Part shown: in pieces, positions 1 to 5,066 of the stretch
Position numbering within the stretch: position 1 is the stretch's first letter
How the letters are laid out: every line of letters starts with the position of its first letter
Assembly: GCA_003585735.1 (NCBI GenBank)
Contig: NQOH01000002.1
Coordinates: 78,570-84,259, forward strand
Source of the DNA: Gardnerella kenyensis
Lineage (GTDB): Bacteria > Actinomycetota > Actinomycetes > Actinomycetales > Bifidobacteriaceae
Reading direction: 5' to 3'
DNA length: 5,690 nt
Translations under genes and position numbers: made by a program
The notes under the pieces: model-generated
What the model was told of the DNA's origin: nothing
The model's input: only the letters and a program-made list of their open reading frames with translations
Databases searched by the model: none

Positions 1-155
1 AAGATATTTCTCAAGTTCACAAGTTTGAAGATTTGCCTCAAAATACCCAGAATTATGTGAAGCGCTTGGAAGAGCTTTCTAACTGCCGCATTTCTGCCAT
101 TGGCACTGGCCCGCAGAGAGATCATATTATTAGTGTTCACTCGTTAACGGACTGA
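1..155 (+). CDS. purA: Adenylosuccinate synthetase, C-terminal end (partial)
   Basis: This is the 3' end of a gene that begins outside the window. The first whole codon is at 3, and 50 codons precede the TGA at 153-155. The peptide starts DISQVHKFEDLPQ and contains NYVKRLEEL, then ISAIGTGPQRDHII near the C-terminus. A tyrosine/arginine helix followed by a strand ending in G-x-GP-x-R is the typical tail of PurA, where the GP-x-R segment belongs to the nucleotide-binding site. PurA joins IMP and aspartate using GTP to make adenylosuccinate, the first committed step to AMP, in the cytoplasm. The family assignment comes from recognising this conserved tail; the catalytic N-terminal part cannot be seen. 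A terminator-like hairpin 30 bases after the stop suggests that transcription of purA ends before crcB. Confidence 0.85.
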   Translation, partial: DISQVHKFEDLPQNTQNYVKRLEELSNCRISAIGTGPQRDHIISVHSLTD

Positions 156-185
156 AATTGTTTATTCGTCGATGATTAACTTAAC

Positions 186-223
186 AAAACGGCACTTCTC
201 AATCGAGAGTGTCGTTTTGGTTT
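186..223 (+). terminator. Rho-independent terminator after purA
   Basis: The left arm is 186-200 (AAAACGGCACTTCTC) and the right arm is 205-218 (GAGAGTGTCGTTTT). They pair over 14 base pairs with one G-U wobble and one bulged T (196), closed by a four-base loop AATC. The right arm ends in TTTT and is followed by GGTTT, giving the U-rich tail of an intrinsic terminator. The left arm begins with A residues, so the structure is also terminator-like when read from the minus strand. It lies 30 bases past the purA stop and 30 or more bases before the chosen crcB start. It could instead act as an attenuator in a crcB leader if a promoter lies upstream, but no good promoter was seen there. Confidence 0.7.
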
Positions 224-252
224 ATGAAAAGAGTTTTGTAAAAAGGGTGAAA

Positions 253-756
253 ATGAATAAAAAAAGCGAGAAAAATCGTAGAAGCATTCGCCGCTTATAC
301 CTTTTAGTTTTTATTGGTGGCACTTTAGGAGCACTTGTTCGCGCGATAATTTCCTCCTACGCGCCTTTAATTTACCCGGTAAATTTACAATCTTCTATAT
401 TTGGTCAGCTTACTTTAGGCACTTTTTTGTCTAATATGATTGCTTGCTTTATTTTCGCTCTTGTTACTGCAATATCTGTTAAAGCGCTATCTAAAGAAAA
501 GCAAACTTTTTACAAATATGCTTTAGGGACGGGCTTTTGTGGCGGATTGTCAACTATGTCTACTTTCGCATTTGAAAGTGCAGTATCTTTTGTAACTCCG
601 CGCGTAACGTTTGCTATTTTGGGAATGGTTATTTCCTTGATTTTTGGCGTTTTTATGGCATTCTTTGGAAGTTGGGTTGGAACAGGAATCGCAAATCGAA
701 TTAATAGAAAGCAAGAGCTTGCTGTTGCAGACGCTAATACTAAGGCGGTGAAGTGA
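253..756 (+). CDS. crcB: CrcB/Fluc fluoride channel subunit, first of a pair
   Basis: Small four-helix membrane protein of 167 aa from the CrcB/Fluc family, which lets toxic fluoride leave the cytoplasm. Family marks visible are GG-x-x-GA-x-x-R (residues 22-30), the pore-helix Asn in GTFLSN (N61), and the helix-3 break motif GFCGGLSTMSTF (94-105). In the Phe box, the first phenylalanine of the usual TTFSTF is Met (M102) and the second is kept (F105). Basic residues are concentrated in the N-terminus (seven K/R in residues 3-14), the loop after helix 2 (K77, K81, K83, K88) and the C-tail, predicting N-in/C-in. An in-frame ATG at 172 would add 27 residues but reads through the hairpin at 186-218 and lacks a ribosome site, so ATG 253, preceded by AAAGGGTGA, is preferred. 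The stop overlaps the start of the second crcB by one base. Confidence 0.88.
   Translation: MNKKSEKNRRSIRRLYLLVFIGGTLGALVRAIISSYAPLIYPVNLQSSIFGQLTLGTFLSNMIACFIFALVTAISVKALSKEKQTFYKYALGTGFCGGLSTMSTFAFESAVSFVTPRVTFAILGMVISLIFGVFMAFFGSWVGTGIANRINRKQELAVADANTKAVK
742..751 (+). promoter_or_regulatory. Ribosome binding site of the second crcB
   Basis: AAGGCGGTGA matches the ideal AAGGAGGTGA at nine of ten positions and ends four bases before ATG 756. It decides between the adjacent in-frame GTG (753) and ATG (756) in favour of ATG. It lies inside the last codons of the first crcB, consistent with translational coupling. Confidence 0.75.
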
Positions 757-1166
757 TGAATCCATTGTACGTTTTTACTATATTTGTTTTGCCTTGCTTC
801 TTTGGCGGTTTGGGTGCTGTTTTAAGATGCGCGATGACTAAAAAAATTTCCGAAAGCCATGATAGTAGAATTCCTGTTGCAACGCTGTTTATAAATTGTG
901 CAGCCTCGTTTGCTTTAGGAGTTGTTTCTAATGTTTTTATGGTTGCAGTAACAATTTTTGGCGCTAATTTTGTTTATTATATGATTTTGGGATTTTTGGG
1001 CGGATTCTCAACTTTTTCTACCGCAATTTTTGAAGGAGTTGATCTTATACAGTCAAAGCGTGTTAAAGATGGCGTTTTTCTACTTGTTGCTGAGTTGATT
1101 GCACCATTTTTGTCTGCTTCTGTTGGTTATGTTGCTTCGCAAATTTTGTTGATGCAGATGATTTAA
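756..1166 (+). CDS. crcB: CrcB/Fluc fluoride channel subunit, second of a pair
   Basis: A 136-aa four-helix membrane protein, paralogous to the preceding gene. It carries GG-x-GA-x-x-R (G17, G18, G20, A21, R24), the pore Asn in ATLFIN (N47) and GFLGGFSTFSTA (79-90). The first Phe-box residue is kept (F87) but the second is replaced by Ala (A90), the reverse of its partner. All seven Lys/Arg residues lie in the first and third loops (R24, K29, K30, R38; K101, R102, K104) and none in the termini or second loop, so the positive-inside rule predicts N-out/C-out, opposite to the first subunit. Adjacent crcB pairs in Gram-positive bacteria commonly form antiparallel heterodimers, and the TGATG overlap would favour balanced synthesis. 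An 11-bp tandem repeat begins at its last codons. Confidence 0.9.
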   Translation: MNPLYVFTIFVLPCFFGGLGAVLRCAMTKKISESHDSRIPVATLFINCAASFALGVVSNVFMVAVTIFGANFVYYMILGFLGGFSTFSTAIFEGVDLIQSKRVKDGVFLLVAELIAPFLSASVGYVASQILLMQMI

Positions 1167-1189
1167 AGTCGATTTAAAGTCGATTTAAA
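1160..1189 (+). repeat. 11-bp tandem repeat spanning the crcB2 stop codon
   Basis: GATTTAAAGTC occurs exactly at 1160-1170 and 1171-1181, followed by a partial third copy GATTTAAA at 1182-1189. The first copy contains the TAA stop (1164-1166). The period is not a multiple of three, so the second TAA is out of frame; the next in-frame stop is TAG at 1197-1199. Confidence 0.9.
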
Positions 1190-1234
1190 ACTAATTTAGT
1201 TATAGTTAAGTATTGTGCGCAGAATCGAGTAGTA

Positions 1235-2602
1235 GTGGATTTTAAGAATGTAATAAGCCTTGTGCGCAACTGTGCATCACAAATAGCTGATACTTTTTGT
1301 GAGCTTCGCTGGAAAATAGTAGTTGCAGGTATGGTTGTTGGAGTTGTTTCTGGATCTCTTGTGGCGCTTTATAGACTTGGAATTGAGTGCGGTACTGATT
1401 TTGCTAGATGGGCGTATGTGCAAATTCATAACAATTTGTGGCTTATTATTCCTTGCATAATATTTGCTTTAATCGTTGGGCTTATTATTGGTTGGATGAG
1501 CCTTAAAGAAAGCATGGCTTCCGGAAGTGGTATTCCGCAAGTCGTTGGCTACGTTAATCGTGGATTAAACATGCGTTGGCATACTATTTTGCCGGTTCGC
1601 TTTGTAGCAGGTTTGCTTGGTTCTTTATTTGGTTTGTCTCTTGGTAGAGAAGGTCCGTCAATTCAGATTGGTGCTTGCGGAGCGCAAATGTTAGCTAGAA
1701 CATTCCGCAACGGCAAGCGCAACGATTCTAAAGAGCATTATGTTGTAACAGCTGGTGCTGCTGCTGGTTTGTCAGCGGCGTTTTCTGCTCCGCTTTCTGG
1801 CGTTATGTTTGCTTTGGAGGAAGTGCAGCATGGCATATCTTCTACAGTTTTAATGTGTGCTGCAGTTGCTTCTCTTTTTGCTGATTTTGTTTCTCAAACA
1901 TGCTTCGGTTTGCGCCCGGTTCTTGATTTCGGCAAGATTCCGGATTTGCCAATGGAATTGCATTTCTGGCTGATTCCTCTCGGTATTTTTGCTGGTTTTG
2001 TGGGCTCTTTGATGAATAGGTCTCTTTTGGGTTTGCAAACCTTGTATGGTTATTTGCCAAAGTGGATGCCTGTTATTGTAGCTTGCTTAATTGCAATACC
2101 AGTGGGCTTGTTCCTTCCGGAGGTTCTTGGAGGCGGATCTAATCTTGTGCGCCTTTCAGAATATGGAAAAATAAGTATTGCTATGCTCTGCCTGCTATTT
2201 GTTGCAAAAATGCTATTTACTTCCACAAGTTTTGGTTGCGGAGCTCCGGGTGGTATTTTTATGCCTATTCTTGCGGTTGGCGCTCTTGCCGGGGGCGTTG
2301 CGTCGCGTAGCATTACTAGCATTTCTATATTTGGTATTGATGCGAAGTTTATATCAGTGTTTACAGTGTGCGTAATGGCAGGAACTTTGTCTGCTTCTGT
2401 AAAAGCGCCGCTTACATCAATTTTGTTAACTGTAGAAATGTCTGGCACAATGATACATACTTTGCCTGTTGCAGCGTCTGCGTTTATTGCATTGCTGGTA
2501 TCGGATATGCTAAAAACTAAGCCTATTTATGGCGAATTATTGGAACGCTACATGCAAACTCACGGTAATCTTGTGTTGAAATCTGCGGAAGTTGCAAAGT
2601 AA
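1235..2602 (+). CDS. clcA: ClC-family H+/Cl- exchange transporter
   Basis: A full-length 455-aa ClC protein (E. coli ClcA is about 473 aa) that exchanges chloride for protons across the membrane. All signature sites are visible: GSGIPQV (97-103, Cl- ligand S98), GREGP (137-141, gating glutamate E139), the glutamate pair after SGVMFAL (E195/E196, where E196 matches the internal proton glutamate that marks antiporters rather than channels), GAPGGIFMP (337-345 region, pore Phe near 342) and KPIYG (pore tyrosine Y432). The Ser in GSGIP places it with chloride-type rather than fluoride-type (CLC-F) members. No C-terminal CBS domains are present. The start used is GTG 1235, the first start codon after an in-frame stop; only a weak GAG at 1227-1229 serves as a ribosome site, so the N-terminus is uncertain. 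It probably has its own transcription or reads through from crcB, with a gap of 68 bases. Confidence 0.93.
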   Translation: MDFKNVISLVRNCASQIADTFCELRWKIVVAGMVVGVVSGSLVALYRLGIECGTDFARWAYVQIHNNLWLIIPCIIFALIVGLIIGWMSLKESMASGSGIPQVVGYVNRGLNMRWHTILPVRFVAGLLGSLFGLSLGREGPSIQIGACGAQMLARTFRNGKRNDSKEHYVVTAGAAAGLSAAFSAPLSGVMFALEEVQHGISSTVLMCAAVASLFADFVSQTCFGLRPVLDFGKIPDLPMELHFWLIPLGIFAGFVGSLMNRSLLGLQTLYGYLPKWMPVIVACLIAIPVGLFLPEVLGGGSNLVRLSEYGKISIAMLCLLFVAKMLFTSTSFGCGAPGGIFMPILAVGALAGGVASRSITSISIFGIDAKFISVFTVCVMAGTLSASVKAPLTSILLTVEMSGTMIHTLPVAASAFIALLVSDMLKTKPIYGELLERYMQTHGNLVLKSAEVAK

Positions 2603-2660
2603 TTATTTAATTTACGAAAGAATTATTAAATCTACTAAAAAATTATTTAATTTTATAGAC
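2601..2660 (+). repeat. Three imperfect 20-bp direct repeats at the clcA stop
   Basis: Units start at 2601, 2621 and 2641. Each begins AATTATT and continues AT-rich: units one and two agree at 16 of 20 positions, one and three at about 15 of 20, with the first ten bases of units one and three identical. The array starts on the second base of the clcA TAA. The exact 20-bp spacing is about two helical turns. ATTTAAT (2605-2611) and ATTAAAT (2625-2631) are inverted relative to each other, but the all-AT stem is too weak to call a terminator. Confidence 0.7.
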
Positions 2661-2676
2661 TTAAGAAGCTTTTAAC

Positions 2677-2697
2677 CACATTGCATTTTTTATATTG
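2677..2697 (+). repeat. 21-bp leader element, copy 1 (before tadZ)
   Basis: A 21-base AT-rich sequence with core ATTGCATTTTT followed by ATATTG. It matches 5037-5057 at 19 of 21 positions. It ends 14 bases before the chosen tadZ start. TATATT (2691-2696) inside it resembles a -10 box, but no convincing -35 lies at the right distance. Confidence 0.6.
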
Positions 2698-2711
2698 TTA
2701 ACTGATTGTAT

Positions 2712-3923
2712 ATGCGTTTCAATAGTCGCATGGAAAATACTACAAATATAAATGCAATTAAAAATGCGGCTGACAACACGGCAAAACTGCAGCGCGAAAA
2801 TCAGCAAACTAGTATTGCTACCGCGAGCAATTCTAATAATGCTGTAAGTAGATATTATGGCGAATCGCAAGGCTTGCAACGCTATGCCTATAAGCCAAAA
2901 TTAGGTGCTTGCGCAAGCGCTTGCATAACGCCAGATATTTCATTTGATGAATCGGACAAAACAGTTGTTGCGAACGATCACACAATTATCGCTCCTATTT
3001 CGCATCCTAAAAGCAACGTTTCTGTAAAAGAGTGTGCTAAATCTTTTTGCGAATACGTTGAAGAAACTCCTATTGAAAGCCACGTGTTTGATCCTTTGCC
3101 GTCAAACATATTAGTCGGCATGGCTGCAACGGATGGAATTGGCTTAAGCACACTTTTATCTCTTATTGCGCGGCATATAAGCGAAAAAAAGTATAGTGTG
3201 GCGCTTGTTGATGCAGATTTAACACATGGCGGTTTAGATGTTTTGCTTGGTTTGGAATTTGATGAAGGCCGTCGATTGCAAGAGGTTGATGCTCCTCTTG
3301 GAAGATGTGATGGGTATGTGCTTTGTAATGAATTATTGCGTTGGGATGAGGTTGGCGTTTTAGCTTTTTCTCCGTGGAAAGGCAAAAACCCTGAGCCTTG
3401 GGTAGTAGAGGCTGCTATTCGAGGCTTAGCTGAAGCTTGCGATGTTGTTATTGTTGATATTGGTGCTGGAAATTCAGTAGAAAAAATTTATCGCGATATT
3501 CCACAATTAGTTAGCGCTACGACTTTAGGAGCAGTTGAATTATCGGTGCTAGATTTAGCGCGTTTTCGCGCGCATCTTCAAAGGCTTGAAGAGATGCAAA
3601 ATGTTGAAACGCTTCATAATGAATTTTCTACAGTCGGATTATGCCCACGCGGGTTAGCGGCAAAATCTTATGCTGTAAATATTGATGAAGCTTCTCAATA
3701 TTTAGCAACTCCAATAATAAGCTGTTTGCCATATGATGCTCATTTATATTCCGACATAATAGGCGGCTATGGAATCAGAAATATACCTTCATCGATGAAG
3801 CCGACTATGAATCGTTTAGAACATTGGCTTTTGGGGGATGTTATATCTAATTCAAAAGAGATTGTTGAAAAGTATCGCCGTTCTAAATATAGCAGTTTTA
3901 AAAATAGAAATTTTAAAAAATAG
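2712..3923 (+). CDS. tadZ: TadZ/CpaE-like (Ssd-type) P-loop ATPase of the Tad pilus locus
   Basis: A 403-aa cytoplasmic MinD/ParA-superfamily protein. TadZ proteins go to the cell pole or membrane and mark where the Tad pilus machine assembles. Residues 1-60 are polar, rich in Asn, Ser, Ala and Gln, and look disordered; residues about 85-130 are poorly conserved. The ATPase core begins near 133. The P-loop position reads GMAATDGIGLST (136-147) and lacks both lysines of the deviant Walker A motif. Walker A' is LVDADLTHGGLDVLLGLE (165-182) and Walker B is VVIVDIG (245-251). Position directly before tadA supports TadZ over a generic ParA. The N-terminus is unsure: TTG 2706, ATG 2712 and ATG 2730 are in frame and none has a Shine-Dalgarno sequence; ATG 2712 is a compromise. 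A 15/16-bp duplication forms the last codons and stop. Confidence 0.82.
   Translation: MRFNSRMENTTNINAIKNAADNTAKLQRENQQTSIATASNSNNAVSRYYGESQGLQRYAYKPKLGACASACITPDISFDESDKTVVANDHTIIAPISHPKSNVSVKECAKSFCEYVEETPIESHVFDPLPSNILVGMAATDGIGLSTLLSLIARHISEKKYSVALVDADLTHGGLDVLLGLEFDEGRRLQEVDAPLGRCDGYVLCNELLRWDEVGVLAFSPWKGKNPEPWVVEAAIRGLAEACDVVIVDIGAGNSVEKIYRDIPQLVSATTLGAVELSVLDLARFRAHLQRLEEMQNVETLHNEFSTVGLCPRGLAAKSYAVNIDEASQYLATPIISCLPYDAHLYSDIIGGYGIRNIPSSMKPTMNRLEHWLLGDVISNSKEIVEKYRRSKYSSFKNRNFKK
2907..2924. repeat. Overlapping 12-bp palindromes inside tadZ
   Basis: GCTTGCGCAAGCGCTTGC is made of three alternating six-base units. It contains two perfect 12-bp palindromes (2907-2918 and 2913-2924) sharing a half-site. 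It encodes the Ala/Cys/Ser run ACASAC in the variable N-terminal part of TadZ, and it is markedly GC-rich for this AT-rich neighbourhood. Confidence 0.8.
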
Positions 3924-3926
3924 AAG
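3896..3926 (+). repeat. 15/16-bp tandem duplication forming the tadZ stop
   Basis: TTTTAAAAATAGAAA (3896-3910) is followed immediately by TTTTAAAAAATAGAAG (3911-3926). The second copy has one more A and a final G. The stop TAG at 3921-3923 lies in copy two. In copy one the same TAG letters are out of frame, so the extra A is what brings the stop into frame. Confidence 0.85.
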
Positions 3927-3947
3927 TTAGAAATATTAGGGGGAGTT

Positions 3948-5009
3948 ATGGTTGGAAATAATGTTCGTGATATTGATTTTGGTATTTTGCAAGAATTTGC
4001 TTCTGATCCGCTAGTTACAGACATGGTAATAAGCGAAGAAGGCCGCGTTTGGGTTGATCGAGGCCAAGGATTGCGCGAATGTAAGCCGCGCGTGCCTTTG
4101 TGTAATCCTGCATTGTTGCGTGAGTATGCGGTGTGGATTTGCGCACAATTAGGCAAAAGGCTGGATGACGCTTGCCCTATTGCAGACGCTTCAACTACTT
4201 CAGGTGTTCGTATTCATGCTGTGCTTGCTCCTGTAGTAGCTCAGGGAGCAGCTTTATCTATACGTTTTCCGTCGCTAAAACGCTACGATTTATTAGCGTT
4301 AAGTAATCAAGGCATGTTTCCTAAAGAGATTGCTTATGTTCTTGGCATGCTTGTGAAATTAAAAGCCAATATTATGATTACCGGAAGCACAGGCTCTGGT
4401 AAAACAACGCTTATGAAAGCGCTTCTTTCTATTGCGGATAGTAATGACAGAATCGTATCTGTTGAGGAAACTCGAGAGCTTGGTGAGCTAACTGCAAATC
4501 ACGTGTCTTTAAGCGTGCGCGAAGCAAATGTGGAAGGCGTTGGCGAGATTGGATTATCTCAATTAGTAAAAGCGACTTTGAGAATGCGTCCGGATCGAAT
4601 TATTTTGGGGGAATGCAGAGGCGAAGAGATTGCGGATTTGTTGCGCGTTTTTACTTCTGGGCATAAGGGTGGAATGACAACTTTGCATGCTGACGAAGTA
4701 GAAAAAGTTCCTGCTCGACTTATGGCTTTAGGTTTGCTTGCCGGATTAGATCCTGCCGCTTTGTGCGCTTTAGCAGCTGGCGCTTTTGATGTGGTTATTC
4801 ACGTAGAAAGAATGGCTGATGGTAAGCGAATGATTCGAGAACTTGGAATTTTAGAATCTTCTCCTAGCGGCGAAGCTTTGCGAGGAATTCCTGTATTGCG
4901 TTTGACGAATCGTGGCGGAAACAATGTTCGCATAGAAACTTCGCAATCGTGGAATAAGTTTGCTAAGCAATGGAATCTTCCTAAAGATAATATTCTTGTT
5001 TGCTCGTAG
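3948..5009 (+). CDS. tadA: Tad pilus assembly ATPase (secretion GSPII_E/CpaF type)
   Basis: A 353-aa secretion ATPase of the PilB/VirB11 superfamily that powers Flp pilus assembly from the cytoplasmic face. Motifs appear in the expected order: an N-terminal domain with RIHAVLAPVV (88-97) and SIRFP (104-108) carrying arginines typical of this clade, Walker A GSTGSGKTT (146-154), Asp box VSVEETREL (170-178), Walker B RIILGECRGEE (217-227, catalytic E222), and His box GHKGGMTTLHAD (238-249, H247). It is at the short end for CpaF/TadA proteins and lacks their long N-terminal extension, as in many actinobacterial members. ATG 3948 follows the G-rich ribosome site GGGGGAG (3939-3945). It begins 24 bases after tadZ and ends in a 12-bp duplication carrying the stop. 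The Tad assignment over VirB11 or PilB rests on the tadZ and tadB neighbours. Confidence 0.94.
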   Translation: MVGNNVRDIDFGILQEFASDPLVTDMVISEEGRVWVDRGQGLRECKPRVPLCNPALLREYAVWICAQLGKRLDDACPIADASTTSGVRIHAVLAPVVAQGAALSIRFPSLKRYDLLALSNQGMFPKEIAYVLGMLVKLKANIMITGSTGSGKTTLMKALLSIADSNDRIVSVEETRELGELTANHVSLSVREANVEGVGEIGLSQLVKATLRMRPDRIILGECRGEEIADLLRVFTSGHKGGMTTLHADEVEKVPARLMALGLLAGLDPAALCALAAGAFDVVIHVERMADGKRMIRELGILESSPSGEALRGIPVLRLTNRGGNNVRIETSQSWNKFAKQWNLPKDNILVCS

Positions 5010-5021
5010 GTTTGCTCGTAA
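4998..5021 (+). repeat. 12-bp tandem duplication with two in-frame stops after tadA
   Basis: GTTTGCTCGTA is repeated at 4998-5008 and 5010-5020, followed by G and A respectively. This yields stop TAG at 5007-5009 and, exactly four codons on and in frame, TAA at 5019-5021. Readthrough would add only four residues, repeating the last VCS of the protein. Confidence 0.92.
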
Positions 5022-5027
5022 TCGCAC

Positions 5028-5052
5028 TTAAAAATTCATATTGCATTTTTAA
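5028..5052 (+). repeat. AT-only inverted repeat in the tadA-tadB gap
   Basis: TTAAAAAT (5028-5035) and ATTTTTAA (5045-5052) are perfect reverse complements around a nine-base loop. The stem has no G-C pair, so it would be weak in RNA and is not a convincing terminator. It lies five bases before the GGGGG ribosome site of tadB and overlaps the 21-bp leader element. Confidence 0.4.
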
Positions 5053-5057
5053 TATTG
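5037..5057 (+). repeat. 21-bp leader element, copy 2 (before tadB)
   Basis: It matches 2677-2697 at 19 of 21 positions, differing at the third and fifteenth bases. Its last G is the first base of the GGGGG ribosome site of tadB, and it ends nine bases before ATG 5067. Confidence 0.6.
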
Positions 5058-5066
5058 GGGGTAAAA

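Noticed and set aside
158..186. TTGTTT with 17-bp spacing to TTAACA as a crcB promoter
   Set aside because: The -10 candidate matches only about half of the consensus and lies immediately before the terminator hairpin, so support is too weak.
172..252. N-terminal extension of the first CrcB from ATG 172
   Set aside because: The 27 extra residues are encoded by the terminator hairpin, have no ribosome site, and do not resemble a CrcB N-terminus. ATG 253 is better placed.
1201..1206. TATAGT as a -10 box for clcA
   Set aside because: It fits TATAAT at five of six positions, but no reasonable -35 lies 16-18 bases upstream, and such hexamers are common in AT-rich spacers.
2050..2448. 132-codon open frame on the minus strand inside clcA
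   Set aside because: It is fully covered by the ClC coding sequence, its translation shows no recognisable domain, and it has no independent context. It is a shadow frame.
1235..2602. The ClC as a CLC-F fluoride/H+ antiporter, suggested by the adjacent crcB genes
   Set aside because: It has the chloride-type GSGIP serine motif and the standard internal proton glutamate, not the altered selectivity motif of CLC-F proteins.
2661..2675. Near-palindrome TTAAGAAGCTTTTAA as a clcA terminator
   Set aside because: The arms meet without room for a loop and no U-run follows in a suitable position.
2978..3385. 135-codon open frame on the minus strand inside tadZ
   Set aside because: Low-complexity Ser/Pro-rich translation opposite the conserved TadZ ATPase core; a shadow of the real gene.
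3767..4156. 129-codon minus-strand frame across the tadZ-tadA junction
   Set aside because: It runs antisense to two well-supported genes and its translation looks compositionally random.
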